This document shows, piece after piece, positions 1-15,094 of a DNA stretch of 64,000 nt. The notes under the pieces are model-generated. The model saw only the letters and a program-made list of their open reading frames with translations. It was not told the DNA's origin and did no database searches. A program made the position numbers and the translations under genes. This DNA comes from Eonycteris spelaea (lineage: Eukaryota; Chordata; Mammalia; Chiroptera; Pteropodidae). Numbering within the stretch: position 1 is the stretch's first letter; each line of letters begins with the position of its first letter. The stretch lies in contig PUFA01000202.1 in assembly GCA_003508835.1 (NCBI GenBank), positions 2,852,001 through 2,916,000 of the forward strand, written 5' to 3'.

Positions 1-1601
<1,601 letters not shown>

Positions 1602-2247
1602 CTAGAGCTTCTTTGCCCCCAAGTGGGAGCCACACGTTAGCCGACTTTGGATGTACCCAGGAGAGGAAGGCTCCGCCCTCAGTCAGGCCCGGGTTGGAAC
1701 CCAAGTCCATCCCGTGCAAGCCAGGAACCTGAGCGCCCGCCTCCTCGGCTGGGTGGGAGGACGCAGTGACGTAGAACAGGTACAGCACCTGCTCAGTGGG
1801 CATCACGACCTCCATGGACCCCGAGGGACGGAAGGGAAGACGTGGGATCGAATTCTGCTTTGGAGCCCCCACGCCCGGCACGTGGAAGACACGCGTCTCA
1901 TGACGGTAAATAAAGAGAGCAAAAGGAAAGACTGTTGAAAGAAAACCTTTTCCGAAAGTAGAGACCAGAGGAAGCTGGGTCTATAGTAGCTCAGACACTC
2001 AGGCGATAGTAGACCAAAAATATACCTATATGGAAATAAGACCTTCCATATTCATCATGGCTACTTTCCTAGGGCTAAGTTAGACCACCCCCAAGACAGG
2101 CTTCCGTAGGCTCCTCAAGAAATGAAGCAGGTGAACGAACACGTGCTCTGCCCCAGACTGGCTGTCCCAGGTGGGTGGGCAAGCCACGAGCGGCATCGCA
2201 CACGCAGCGAGCTGGGCCCCAGTCCCAAGTGATGTCACCCCCACCCT

Positions 2248-2320
2248 TGGTCACCATCTGTAAAATAAAAGGATTGGAAGGGATGGCTCCCAGGGTCCCT
2301 CCCACATCTGATCTGACTCC
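2248..2320 (+). repeat. MIR-like SINE tail
   Basis: The stretch contains the MIR-type core 'CATCTGTAAAATAAAAGGAT' followed by decayed sequence. It is short and diverged, so the assignment is tentative. Confidence 0.4.
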
Positions 2321-3399
2321 CACGGGTGCATTTGCCTCCATGGGGCTCTCAGCTGGAGGCCACGAGAACTGTCTCTCTTCCCTCCTCACCATGTGGATAC
2401 TGGAGAGAGAAAGGCCAGCGGGAAGGTGGCTCCCAGGGCCAGGGAGAAGTTGCCCAGAGAGAGAGCAGAGAGCTACTTTTTTCTCCACTGAGGGGAAGAG
2501 AAACGAAGCTTACACTGCAGCGGAATGTTTAGGGCTTGTGAGCACTGGAGTGAGGGTTCAGGAGCTGGTCGGGGCTCAACGCAGGACCCCGCAGAGGCAC
2601 ATCAAGCCCTTTCGTGTCTGCCATTCTGAAACAGAACCTCGAAACCTGAAGTTCAAAGACAGCATTTACAGGCACCTGGCCACCCCATCTCACAGATGAA
2701 AAACGGAAGCCCAACACAATTAAGGCTGCCCGTTTCTCCTCCTCCTCCCCTTCTCCTTTCTTCCTGATATCTTTGTGCCTGATGTGTATGTATCCAGTAC
2801 TATACTAGATTCTCAACACAAGCTAAGTCACCACCCCATCCCTCGAGGAGCTCAGTGACAGACACACGTGTGCGGTGTGACCGCAGCATGTAAAAGCATG
2901 GGAAGGTTTGAGGGAGTAGCAGAGCCACCCCCTCAGGGCTGACTGCCAATACCCGGCTGACACCCGGTGGAATCCCGAAGGCTCTCTGAATGCCAAGGTG
3001 AACATCAGCCAATGCCCGGGCAAAGGGAACACTGTGTCTGTCCCACGTCCCCCGTGCCTGGCCACACAGTACCGAGTTTTCAAGGCACAATAAACGTCTC
3101 TCCCGTGAAACCTTGGCCAACAGCCCTGGATTCCGTCACCGTCTCCCCCTAATTCTTAAATCACCTGGTTCACGTCTGCTTGTCCTCTGACCTGCAGTTT
3201 GCTTTTCTCATCTATAACTTATATCCCTAAAGCGAAGATTATTTTAACAGCTGACGTCCAATAAGACAGTCTGTTGAATAAATGAATCCAGCGATCTGAG
3301 AGGCACATGCAAACCTGTTCCCCCCACCCCACAGTCCTTCCCCAAGTAGTCAGGCATGTCCTATGACTAGAAATCCAGCATCAGAAATCTCTGGATTTG

Positions 3400-3508
3400 A
3401 CTGTGATGAAGGAGGCCCAAGATCTATGTATGAGAGCACTCGAGAGTTTTCTGAGCCTCCAGAATTGTCAGAAATAAATTTGTTCTTAAAAAAAAAAAAA
3501 AAAAAAGT
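3400..3508 (+). repeat. Possible MaLR (MLT-type) LTR tail with poly(A)
   Basis: 'GAGCCTCCAGAATTGTCAGA' followed by AATAAATTTGTTCTT resembles the 3' part of mammalian MLT1-type LTRs. An 18-base A run follows at about 3489-3506. Only the tail is recognisable; there is no coding content. Confidence 0.35.
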
Positions 3509-5779
3509 AGTTTTCCGAAAAGGAAGGACATATTGGGAGAGAGCTAGGAGAAAAATGTTCAGAAATTGGCAAATCAACTAACAGAACCGAAACAGGCACT
3601 AAACACACAGACCCGTATATGTGTGGGAATTTAGAAAATAATAAAGGTAGAATTCAAACTGATGAGGGAAAGGGAGATCTACCCAAGAAATGGTATTAGG
3701 AAAACTTAGGGGGAAAAACATATTTAATTCCTACCTTGCTGTAGATTTTTCAAAACCCAGATGAATGGAAGAATATCTTATAAGAATTTTTTTTTTTTTT
3801 TAAGTACAAGCATTAGAAGAAAATGTAAGAAGACGTTTTTATGATCTCAGGATGGGAAAGTCTCATAAGCAAGGTGCAGACCCCAGAAACCAAAAAAGAA
3901 AATACCAACACATTTGATTAGAGTTGAAATTTAAACTTCCGTATGGGGAAAAAAAAAAATCCCATAAACAGAGTTAAAGGCAAGGAACGGGCTCCATACT
4001 GGAGAAGTTTCTCTTTGTCGTAATGTATATAACAGAAGAAACATTCGTCAGCAAACACGATCAAGACTTCCAACAAATCAACTTTTTAAATGCCAAAGAA
4101 CAATAAAAATAGATAAAATAAAAACAAGCAAAAGTATAAGTAGGTGATTCACAGAACTAACAAAGTGGTCAGTAATTTATATAAACACCAGGCATCCACC
4201 GTCCTCCCCAAACCTGGAGGATCTGCCTCCCATAGAGAGGACTGGCTGTGCAGGCAGGATGCAGGCCCCCAGCGGTCCCTCCGGTCCTCGCAGGCCCTGA
4301 GGACGAGCTCAGAAACAGCCCGATTTGTCCTTCACCAGCGCAGTCTGTGGAAGGATCGCCCATAGGGAGATGTACCCTGTAGCCTCTCTACTTTTCCCTC
4401 AAGGATGGTGTCCATTAAACAAACTTCCTTTGAAGCCAAGAAGTCTGAAGTCTCGAGCCAGACCCAGATGTAGGTGCATTCAGAGCTTGCTTTGTAGACT
4501 CCCCCAGCAGACCCGGGCCCCCACCCAGCCCGGCCAGAGTTCATCAGCTTCCAAGGCCTCTTACATCCTCCACCACCCCTGCTTCATTCAACTGCAACAT
4601 CGAGATGCATTCAACAAGCACGAACTTACCGACGGACAGTATCTCCCACCGATCCCTCAACACCCAGGCACCCTCGAGCACCATCCTCTTCTTGGGCCTC
4701 GTGTCACCCCTCCAAAATCTGGCTCCTCTCCTGTACTATGCAAACTACCGCCCTTTGCGAGGCCCTTTGCAAATCCACAAACACCCTCTGTGGAGTTCGC
4801 TGTGATTCTGGATTCTAACTTTTTTCTCCAGCATCCTGAGGTCTTCATGGGCACTCCTGGGGCGGGAACGTGCCTTTCCTGACACTCCACCCACTCTGCA
4901 GTCAACTGCGCTCTGAGTGTGTATCAGTGTGTGAGCACAGGCTGTAACAGGCACTCCCTCCTCCCCGTCGCCCGAGAGCTGGAAAACAGCAGGCCACACT
5001 GTTCGACTGGATTTATGGCTGTTCCTGACAAACTATGCGAACTCAGCAATGGAAACCCACTCCCCTCCCTCCAATTCACACATGCTTCCTCCTCTCCCAA
5101 GGAGGGCAGGCGTGGCCTTGGGGGTGCTTCTAGCGAGTGCTTGTGTTTTCCCGCCTCTGACTTAAATCACTGAGGAAGACAAAGGAAACTTTTCAGCTCG
5201 TGGTTCCTTAGCTATAGAGGATGCAGGTGGTCGCTGTTTTGCACAGTACGTGGGATACTGATTAAGGAGGTGGTTACTTCACCTTGGAAAACTAAATCTT
5301 AGTGTATAGGCTGGAACTTTTCAAAAGATGGACTCTTGTGTGGAAATGTATCCCCTTCATCTTTCTAAAAGTTCTGGGATGAAGAGGTAAATATGCTCAG
5401 ATAAGTTAAAGAAAGGCATTACCAGGCAAGTGGTCTAGTGGATTCTGATCAGCACTGCCATTAAATGAAACAGAAGAAAATATGCAAACGCATCGCATAT
5501 AGTAAAGGTATTATTTCATGAAACTTTATGTGTGTGTATAGTGAGTTATGATGTAAAATCAATTTCTGAGTGTGGGTCACAGTTAAGTTTAAAGGCCACT
5601 GATCCGTGGTTGAGATTTAAATGTTCCTGTGTATGAGATTTAAGATGTGACGCCTGCTGATGAGAGTGGGGTACACAGTCTAAGAGTTTGGTGAGTTTCT
5701 ATCAAGATGCTTTCTTATTTCAACCCGGTGTTTTTCCAAGGAACACATGATTAAGTTGTGATTTTTAAACTCACATACC

Positions 5780-5801
5780 ACACACACACACACACACACA
5801 C
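5780..5801. repeat. (CA)n microsatellite
   Basis: About 11 uninterrupted CA units in PHGDH intron 1. Confidence 0.9.
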
Positions 5802-6088
5802 CACAAAGACACACATAACTGAAACAAATTTCAGGACACAATGCTTCCCTTACTACTTGCACTGCTTTCTGATGTATGTATTTTTAAATGCTAATCATGA
5901 CCGATGAAATCGGCTTCCTCACCCAGTAATGGGCTAGCTGGGACTTGCCTCAAGTCTGAAAAGGGCCGTTCTGGGGGCTGAGAGCGATCTATGCCTGTCT
6001 GTCCAGAATACCAAGGAGCCCACACCGGGGCCAGGCCCCGTTCAGGCGAGTGCTTGTGGCTTCCTTAAACAACAAAAAAAGACTTAAC

Positions 6089-6132
6089 GGGGGAGGGGGG
6101 GTTGGGCGGGGGGGGGTGGAGGTAGGGGGGCG
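6089..6132 (+). other. G-run cluster (G-quadruplex candidate)
   Basis: At least four G runs of three to nine bases occur within 44 bases on the plus strand, which is the template strand for PHGDH. This satisfies the usual G3+N1-7 quadruplex pattern several times over. Function is unknown. Confidence 0.6.
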
Positions 6133-7855
6133 CAGGGCACTAACCAGGCGGAACAAAGAGGCGCAGAAGAGGGGACCCTCCCATGGGCTGCCAGGGAGAC
6201 CAACCCGCCTCTGGAGCGAACCTTTTACAAAAACAGCCACAGAGGCGGGCGCTCCCCAACAGCCCCGCGGTGCCTGGCAGTCGGGCACCCCTTTTCTCAC
6301 GCCAGCTCGCCTTTCAAAGGGGCCTCGGAGTCTCAGCTCCCCAGCTCCAGGCTCCCTGCACCCGCCCCGCCGACTTCTCAACTTCGCGGAACCCCAGCGG
6401 GAGCCCCTCCACGGCCCGCGGGGCCTCCCATTGTTCTCCTCTGCTCCGCGTTTACCCCTTCCGGGCCCCGCCCCCCGGGGACTTTAACTTCCAAAAGAAA
6501 GGGGCAGAGCCGCGAGTGAAAGCCCCCCTTCCCGACCCGGTGCTCCGGTGGAGGTGAGGGTCAGGGCCTGGGCTAGAGGCCACTCCACTGCCTTCTGGCC
6601 TGCGCCCAGAACCAAGGCCACTGACGCTATCCATACAAAAGAGGTGACCGGGCTCTCTAACTGTCCTACGAGCTTCTTGAAGGTAGCGAGCGACCGGTCA
6701 GAAACTTCTCTGAGTACAGGACAAGGCTGGACACCCGGATGTGGCATAGCGGGGAGGAGGGGGGAGGGTCCACCGAGAAGCACAGCAGCAGATCGAAGGC
6801 AGATAAGGGGGGCACAGGCGTCGCGAGGACCATGCGATTCCGGTGCAGGGAATGTCACAGCAGCCGCCCCGGTGGTTTGATTTAAGGGCCCTGGGGTGGG
6901 GGGGGAGGGAGGAGGATCTGCACAGGCTGGCGGAGGTCGGCAGGACGCCACACTGCGGGGTGTGGGAGTCGGAGGTTGGCGTAGACTCCCCGGGGCGCTG
7001 GGTGCAGTCTAAGAGAAGTGCTGGAACCGGAGTGAAGAGTTCACAAAATAGAGACGGGGTGAGGCCACCAAACCTCGCAGCACCCTTACAAATGAGGCAG
7101 AGCGGGCTCTGGAGTACATTGCGCCAATTACATATCACGACAAAGCCAGACACATTCCTGAGAAAGAGTTGCTAAGAAATCAGTTTCCTGGGGTGACTGG
7201 GATCGGGTTCTAGTCCAGTCTGGTCATTCTTGACCAGCGAGGAAGCCCAGGGTGAGGCCACCCGCGGGGGCCGCGGCTGCAGACGAAGCCTGGACCCTCG
7301 CGGCGGCGGCCGCGTGCGCGGCCCAGGGATCTCTGGCGCCCCCCGCCCGTCCCCCTTTCCTCCGAGCTCCCAGGAGGCCGAGGGGCGGTGAAAACTCCCA
7401 GCAGTCTTGCATCAGACGAAAGGCGGGTACGTTTGCTGCCTTCCTTGCAGCTTCTCCAGCAGCCACGAGACAGGCTGGGGCTCTGCCAGGGCCCCCCAGG
7501 GAAGACAAGGTCTCAGCCGAGCGAGCCAGGGTTTGGTCGGGGGGCGGGGGGGGGGTGGTGGAGGATGCCGGTCCCTGAGCTCCCCATAAGGAAGCCACTT
7601 TAGCGTCCCTTCCCCGGTGTCCCCGCGCGGCGACCAGCTGCCAGGGCCACTGCGCGCAAAGGCGCTGGGGAGCCACGGGGACATCCTGCGAGCAGCCTGC
7701 ACATGCACACTGCTCGCGGGAGGCGAGCCAACGTGAAACGCGCGGTGCAGACCGAACGGAAAGTTTGTGTCCCGCAGCTCGCCGCCGTTCGTGCCCTTCC
7801 CCTTCTCCCCTCCCCCAACCCCCAAATCAGGAGGCCCCAGAACCAACTGATATCA

Positions 7856-8185
<330 letters not shown>

Positions 8186-8204
8186 GGATTCGCGATCTCC
8201 CGCT

Positions 8205-8320
8205 CCCCCTTTATCGCCCCCTCCTGCTCCTACCGTCTCCTTCTGATTGGACAAAAATGCTCCAACTCTCGGTGACTCCGCCTCCTCCTCGAGGTTCTGA
8301 GCCTCGAGTTCCCCGCCCAC
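8205..8320 (-). promoter_or_regulatory. PHGDH: PHGDH core and proximal promoter
   Basis: Reading the minus strand towards the gene there is a GC box (GTGGGCGGGG, 8320-8311), an inverted CCAAT box (CCAATCAG, 8250-8243) and a weak TATA-like GATAAA followed by G5 at 8215-8206. CCAAT and GC boxes are the classical NF-Y and Sp1 targets, and both factors have been reported for the human PHGDH promoter. Spacing between CCAAT and the TATA-like element (about 35 bases) is conventional. Two CTCGAG palindromes (about 8289 and 8303) lie between the GC and CCAAT boxes. Confidence 0.7.
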
Positions 8321-8692
8321 TTTATTATTCTCGGGCAATGAATTTCTCAATCTCAGCCAAAACCCTCCCTACCCATGGTGAGCATATAGAAACACAATTC
8401 ACGCCGACTAGCTGATTTATATCTACAAATAAACTGAGGAAGATTTGTTCTCACCGTAAGAAAAATGTTTCTCATCTTTATGTCTTTCCTCCTGAGGGCT
8501 CATTTATTTATTAATTCCTAAACAGGGTTTTATAGGGCATACGCCTATTATGTCCATCGAAAAGACAGACCCTCTTTCCTTTGGCGGCTTAACGTCCGAG
8601 GCCTAACAACACAGACACGGAAAGTTAAATAATAAAAAGCAGTAGAAAACTATTTCTGGGGCCTCACAAAGCAGTGATTAACCCTAAATGAG

Positions 8693-8701
8693 TGATGCAA
8701 T
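8693..8701 (+). promoter_or_regulatory. Candidate ATF4/C-EBP composite (CARE) element
   Basis: TGATGCAAT is an exact match to the C/EBP-ATF response element core. It lies about 600 bases upstream of the PHGDH start codon. PHGDH is an established ATF4 target in the amino-acid stress response, so the position is plausible. A 9-mer match alone is weak evidence. Confidence 0.4.
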
Positions 8702-8999
8702 GAGAATTCTGAGTTTAAAGAGAGCCAGGACGGTGGGGGGGGCTGTAGACCAGAGAGAATGTTTGTTCAAGTTCCCCAATCTCCTCTTCCTCCACTTCCT
8801 GTCTGATAATGGCAATGAAGGAAACGAAGAAGATGTCAGTCTGGACTAATTTATGTATGGGCCAAGGAGGCGCAGCCCAGCTCTTAACAACTGGCTGTTT
8901 AAACCCACGACAAGCGTGCGCTTCCACGTCCCACTTTCTAGAAATTGGAAAGTTCCATTCTGATTGTTTCTCTTTTCTACAATTTGTTTTCAATTCTAA

Positions 9000-9235
9000 T
9001 TGACATGCAACATTAGTTTCAAGTGCGCAACACCGCGATTCAACACCGACTCACCTTGCGAAGTGATCACCACAGTCAGTCCAGTAACCACCTGTCACCG
9101 TACATGACTGTTCCCTGTGCTGCACCTCACGTCCCCAGGACACACCTGGAAGTTTGCCCGTTTGAGTCCCCTCGCGCTGACCACCTTCCCGCCTGGTGAC
9201 CATCAGTGTGTTCAGTTCTGGATTATTAAGGCCAC
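9000..9235 (+). repeat. L1 fragment (3' UTR-type)
   Basis: Successive blocks (TTGACATGCAACATTAG, GTGATCACCACAGTCAGTC, ACCTGGAAGTTTGCCCGTTT) match the familiar mammalian L1M tail order. It is diverged and without coding sequence. Confidence 0.6.
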
Positions 9236-10049
9236 CTAGGATGAGAAGTAGAATAAGGGGTGCTCCTCCGTGAGCTGGGATGCCGTTTCCTAGGCGTCTC
9301 CAGCCCGGTTATCCGTTGTGGGCAGTTGCCCTGCACGTGCCACTAAACTCAAGTGCTAGGTCTTCACCCTATAGAGCTATGCCATAGCAATATCAATGCA
9401 ATATTGACACCTTTGTGAAAATTTGGACTGGTCGTTTCTAAGCACAAATCAGAGTTCACGGCAAATGTTCCCAATGGGAAAGATCATCTGTCTACTTGTT
9501 TGGATGATTTCTTGTTCCCACAGGCCAATGCTCATGGGTATTTCACTTCTCTTCCTCTCAGGAGATACCCAGCAGCCTTTAGGGGCCCTGGGTGCAGACG
9601 ACAGACCCCGGCCCTTACGAAGGGACTTCGGAAGCACCAATTTTTGTTACCATTTTCTTTCAACCCTTCCCAGGACTCACCCTCTGCTTCCACTCACGGT
9701 AGAATCTAAACCCTGCTCTTTTCAAAGTATAACCCTATCCCCTCACCCCAAGTCAGACTTCGTGACTATCGCCAGAGGCCCTGGCACCGCTGTCACCTGG
9801 GCATAACTTTCTTTATGATTTATGCCCTGGGTACTTTCAAAATGGATCCAAGCCACACCATGAAAGACAATTCTAAATCTATTAAGAAAATAGTTAACAG
9901 ACAAGAGTCGGTTTCCAAGTGGGAAGGAAGGTGTGTGATCATTTTTACCATAAATAAGTCAGAAGCTTCTTTTAAAATTTGCAGAGCGTTGTCTCCACAT
10001 TACCTCGCAGTGCCTTATGTAACATATATGTGAACGTTTCATGTCTTGT

Positions 10050-10230
10050 TCTCCCATTAAGATCAGAGATACAACTTTGTATCCCATTATAGTGCCTACC
10101 ACCATGCTTTCCGCGTTGTGGAGATTCAGAAGAACTTTCAATCAAAAATTAACTTATCAAGCACCTGCTATGTGCCAGGCATCATGGCTTAATAGTGGAG
10201 ATACAGTGATAAGACACAACTCTTTTCTCA
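10050..10230. repeat. L2 fragments, two orientations
   Basis: A plus-orientation L2-like end (TAGTGCCTACCACCATGC) is followed by a minus-orientation one (AAGCACCTGCTATGTGCCAG), giving a head-to-head pair of decayed L2 ends. Confidence 0.5.
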
Positions 10231-10439
10231 GAAAGAAAAACAACATTGAAAATCTAGCATTCGACCTATAAATAGGGACGTGCTTTGAAGGGAGAGAGAT
10301 CCCCACCCCCAGCCCAGCACAGCAGGCTTCGGCCTATCGCCTTTGGGCAGACACTTTGATGCCCCTTGAGAGACCACACTGAGAAGTCTGAGGATGCGCA
10401 GATTAGCAAAACGGTACTCTGCCTCCAAATGATCATGGC

Positions 10440-10690
10440 CAATTGCCCAGTCTTGAGAGCTGAAGAGGAAGTAGCCAGGCAGAGAAGAAAAGACATTTAC
10501 AAAGGCCCAGAGATGTGAAGAATTGCAAGATAGATGCCAGCGGAGCGGGAGAGGAGACTGCAGAGGGGCCAGGAGCTGCTCGTGAAGGGCCTTGCCCAGA
10601 GCAGGAGTTTACACTTGACTCTGAAGGTAGTACAGAGATGCTGAGTAATTGTTTAGAGGTGATGTGATTAAATGAGCTAGCCGAGCTGAA
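10440..10690 (+). repeat. Ancient interspersed repeat (L2-associated type)
   Basis: 'CAAAGGCCCAGAGATGTGAA', 'GAAGGGCCTTGCC' and 'GAGGTGATGTGATTAAATGA' follow the order of a very common old mammalian repeat that RepeatMasker usually places with L2 or its relatives. Confidence 0.4.
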
Positions 10691-11239
10691 CCCTGATACT
10701 GCCAATGTCATAGGCCCCTCTCCACTCCAGCCCCCAGCCACCGCCTTTATCTCTGACATCTATTATAAGTCGAGGGCTTTTCTTCTACAGCTGAGAGTTG
10801 GAGTAGGGAAATCTCTCCCTCTCCCTGTGGTCTTGCCTCCTTCCATAAAAGGAACTTTAGCCCTCTTGGAAGTATTAGGCAAATAGTTCTGTTCTTCTCT
10901 CTAGTCCCCTCCTCCCTCCCCTCCCTCCCCTCCCCTGATCAGTGAGTTCGAGGGGAGAGTCTCAGGGGGAGCCCAAGCCAGCAGTTTCCTGGATCCCCCT
11001 TATGGAGCTGGAAGCCCACAGGTAATGAGCACTCACCTGCTTCCTGGTATGAAGTGACCCCACCAGGCACTCCACACCTCATGCATGCTCCTGAGCTGTC
11101 CTGCCCGCAGGGGATAAGGTCAGTAGAGGGGAGGAGGAGCAGAAGTGGGAATCCCATTTTTCAACTTGGAGCCCAGCTGCACTCTCCAAACTCACGTGAG
11201 TAAGCTGAGTAACAAAGCAGGTATTTCGAGGGGTAAATG

Positions 11240-11430
11240 AGAAATTGTTATCTGTAAAACAGGCACACCTGGGTTTAAACTCCAGCTTCTCAAATTGCGA
11301 ATCATGTGACCTTGGGCGCATTACTTTGCCTCCCTAAGACTTAGTTCTCTTCTCTGTGATATGAAGCTAATGGTAGGAGAGTGCGTACTTCCTAAGGTTG
11401 GAAAATTAAATAAGGCAAAGCACACAAGCG
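11240..11430 (+). repeat. MIR SINE
   Basis: 'ACCTGGGTTTAAACTCCAGC' (decayed tRNA-like B-box region), then 'CATGTGACCTTGGGC' and 'TGATATGAAGCTAATGGTAG', in the normal MIR order. Confidence 0.6.
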
Positions 11431-11454
11431 AGTGCCGTCTGCAGCTGCTTGGCT

Positions 11455-11800
11455 TTCCTTCATTTGTTCATTGAGTCAGCCAGTCAGCACATATTTATGG
11501 AGAGTCTGTAATGTGCCAGGCACTACTGATGGGGCCGGAAATGGAGCTTTGAGCAAGACAAACACAGTCTCTGCCGTAGTGGAGTTTACATTCTGGTTGG
11601 AGACCGCAAATAACTACATAAATGAAAAACGGAAGAAGATGATCTCGGGGCATGATAACGATGATGAAGAGTATAAGACAGAGTGGCACGAATGGGAAGA
11701 TGGGGTGCAGGGGCGTCTGTTTTAGACTGTATGATCAGCGAAGGCCTTTCCGAGAAGATGGTTATGTGTTTAGAGACTGAAACAAGGAGCCAGTTATTCA
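11455..11800 (+). repeat. L2-type ancient repeat
   Basis: It starts with TTTGTTCATTGAGTCAG and TGTAATGTGCCAGGCACTAC, continues with 'CTGCCGTAGTGGAGTTTACA' and ends near 'GAAGGCCTTTCCGAGAAGAT', all blocks of one old mammalian repeat. The open frame through it is incidental. Confidence 0.5.
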
Positions 11801-11879
11801 AAGAACTAAAGAAAGATAATTCCGGGCTGAGGAAAAGGCAGAACGAGTCTGGCACACGCCAGGAACTTGCCCACAAGTA

Positions 11880-12120
11880 TTTCTGTAGCTCTTTCTTGTG
11901 CCAGGCACAATGCCAGACACTGGATTATGATGTTGAATAAGTCACGCGAGGCCCCTGGACTGAAGGCTGGCTGGCAACACCAACAGCTGACAACTCAACC
12001 TGGCCAGGAGTTTAGAGTTTCTTCTAAGTAGGGCAGGAGACCATTGAAGGGTTAGTTCTGTGGAGGGGCAAGTCCTATCCACATTTTAAAATGATCGCTT
12101 TGTATTAACACACCAAAAAA
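11880..12120 (+). repeat. L2-type ancient repeat
   Basis: 'GTGCCAGGCACAATGCCAGA' at one end and 'CCATTGAAGGGTTAGTTCTG' plus 'ACATTTTAAAATGATCGCTT' at the other match the same old repeat family as the neighbouring copy. Confidence 0.45.
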
Positions 12121-13554
12121 AAGCTCCTTTCACAGTCTTGTTTTTATCATCTCTGTGAGTACCAACGATGACAACGACGATTAGCAGAGTTGGGCCCTTT
12201 GTTTGGCACCTGGTCTAATCGAGAAGGGACACTCGGATTAAAAAAGGCAGCTCTCCGACCGTGCAACTAATAAAAATCAATGACTAACGGATGCAGTTAA
12301 CCACCTGAGGACTAACCCATCCTGAGAGATGGGAAATGCCTGACGAAGGAGTTTCGGGAACCACATGATCAAATAAAGGGGAGAAAAATACTCTTTCATC
12401 CAAATACAATTGATTGTTAAAAAGCAAAAACAACAACAACAACAACAAAAACCCAAAAAACAAAAAACAAAAGCAAACTTCAGTATAATCAATTACAGTG
12501 TAAGTTTTCTGCAGGAAGGACCTATTAATAGAAAGGCTGGTCTGCATGTTCAAGATGCTGCCCCGAGGCGAACCTTAACTTTCATCCAGCACTGTTCCAG
12601 CAAAGGAAAGAAAGGCAGTGCACGTGACGGACAGGGCTGCCGTGGTCACCTGCAGGGTGTGCTTGGACGTGGTACAGGGAGAATTCCTCAGATCTCATCA
12701 TGTCTGCATAAACATATCTGTTCTGACGGGGCGGCTGCCTTTCTTTACTCTTCTTCAAAGGAATTATTTTACTTCTGGATACACCGATGCCAGTCAGGAG
12801 CCACTGAGTGAATCTGTTCTCTCCAGATTTCGTCATCTTTGGGTCCTATGGCGAAAGGAGGAACAGGTAGAAACTGAAAGGCTGTTTTTTTGAAGGGCCC
12901 TGCCACAGGGATGGGGGCGGGGGCAACCGGAATAGTTCCTGAACTAATTTACTCGTCTCTAGGCGTGGAACCATGGTGGGTTGCCATCTGCACCGCTGTC
13001 CGCTCTGAATCCGTTTCAGTAAGAGCTCGGAGGATCTCATTCTCGCTAATGTGTAAATGACTGATACGATCTTAATCTAACTTCCCTCATTGTGACCTGT
13101 AGGCACCTCTCATCCATTCAAATAAGGACAGATACTTATGTAGGAATTGGAAAGTTCATAAAATAGGGATGACCCGGTAAAGTAGAACAGACTGATAGTA
13201 TCCACACCGTTTCAAAGACGGGAAAAATCGAGGCTCAAAGAAGCTGCATAGGATGTCTGCTTTGGGTCAAGACAGAGAACAGAGTCCAGGTTTACTCTTC
13301 TACCTGTAGCGCCTAAAACAATGGACAATAGACACAAAGTAATGGTGTTTAAGACACTGGCTGTCAGCAACAAAAAAAAACCCAGTGATCTCTGAGAGAT
13401 AAGAAACCAACAAGGTAAGGCCTATGATTGCCCCAACTTATTGTCTGAGGATAGTTTCCAGGCCTCAGGGAAAACAGGTCCAACCCACTGGTCTCCCCAG
13501 TTTAAGGAGATGGGGTACTAGGTTATTATAATGAGTATTATTAAGTACCAAAAA

Positions 13555-13860
13555 ATGAAGTGGACCATATGTTTGATGGTCAGCTCAGAGAACTAGATCA
13601 CTGAGGGATGGCATTTCTGGAAGGCTTCGTGGAAGGCTGGGCGGGCCTTTTAAGAAGGAATAGGATTGGACAGGCAGTGAAGAAGGGTGAGCCTTTTTAG
13701 AGGGTTCTGGGCACAGGTGTGGAGGCAGCAATGTGCGTAGGAGGTGGAGGAGGAGGAGCCTGGCCTGGCTGCGGCACACATCTCCTGTTGAGGAAGAAAA
13801 ATTCATTTGGAAAAGTAGGTTATGGAAAAACTTGTTGTGTCGTAGGGAAGTTTTTAATTT
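13555..13860 (+). repeat. L2-type ancient repeat
   Basis: 'GGCATTTCTGGAAGGCTTCG' and 'GGGTTCTGGGCACAGGTGTG' resemble the middle of the same old repeat. It is diverged. Confidence 0.3.
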
Positions 13861-15094
13861 AGGGATTGACACAGGACTCAGGCTGTTAAAAGGGGGGAAA
13901 AAGACCAGCTAACTGAAATGTCATTAGCAACTTGCTCCATCTGTCGGTATAGCCCATTATCAGCTAATGCGTCATATGTGCAGATAAGCAGTATGTTTCT
14001 GTATTCTCAAGACGGTAAACAGATACGCTTTGGAAATTCGATGGGCAAATAAAGTATAAACTGGCATCGCAATAATCAGAAGCTGTCCCGATGGCCCTGT
14101 ATTGTGTTAAAGACCTGAACTGATGGACGCTCAGTTTGTCCGTACGGTGGCGTGTGATATTTGATAAATCACTTCTCGCGGCAGCTCACCGTCCTCATCT
14201 GAAAACAGCTGTGACCACGTCGTGAAAGAAGCGAATGTGAAAATGCTTCGAGAACACACACCCGCACAACTTACCTGTTATCACTACACGGTGATGAGAA
14301 GCAAGAGCCGCGTTTGTTCCGAATGTGATTTAAGAGGAAAGACTTGACCCAAGAAAAGGCCAATGTGCTCAGCGATGACATTCATTTTCTGTTCTTCTAT
14401 AACCATGTTTGCCGAACCTGTTCTTCTTGTAAGTGTTTTATTTATGGACCTTTCCTTTGCTCCAACATCTCTTCCTGCTTTGCCCATCCGTACAAGACTG
14501 TGAAAGCTACTGCAAATATAAGCTCAACGAAGAGAAGAAGAGTTGGAGCATACGGGGTGTGACTCTTCACTTATGTATTTGTTTATTCGCATAGAAGATT
14601 CGATGAAGATATGCAGGAACTGTGCGAATAAGAAAGATTCTGCATCCGTAAGGGGCTCACCGTGTGGGCCACAGTCAGGGACGCTGTCAGGAAAAGCGTG
14701 AGAGGCTCTGATGAGGGCGGGCTCCGAGGCTCTGCTAGAATCTCATCTGCGGATCCGAGGCTGGGCCAGGGAAGCTCCCGAGGCCTGGGGCACTGAGCTG
14801 AATATTGAAAGAGCCCCAGAGCCATCTAGTCAGTAGTCACACCTCATGCAGAGGGAATGGGATGAGGCAGGAGGAACCAGGGCATATTCAGGAAACTGCG
14901 AGGCAGTGGGGAGTATCAGCAAGCGGAACGGGAGTGAGCAGTGATGAGTTGCCTCGGAGGATGGACAGTGGCCCAGCCGGGAAGAGCCATGCAATCAGAG
15001 GAATATGCACGGGACCAAAGAAGAGACAGGGGCTTCCTGAAGGGATAGAGAGTCGATCAGGCGATGGGTTGTTTTTGTTTTTTTTTATCTGGCA

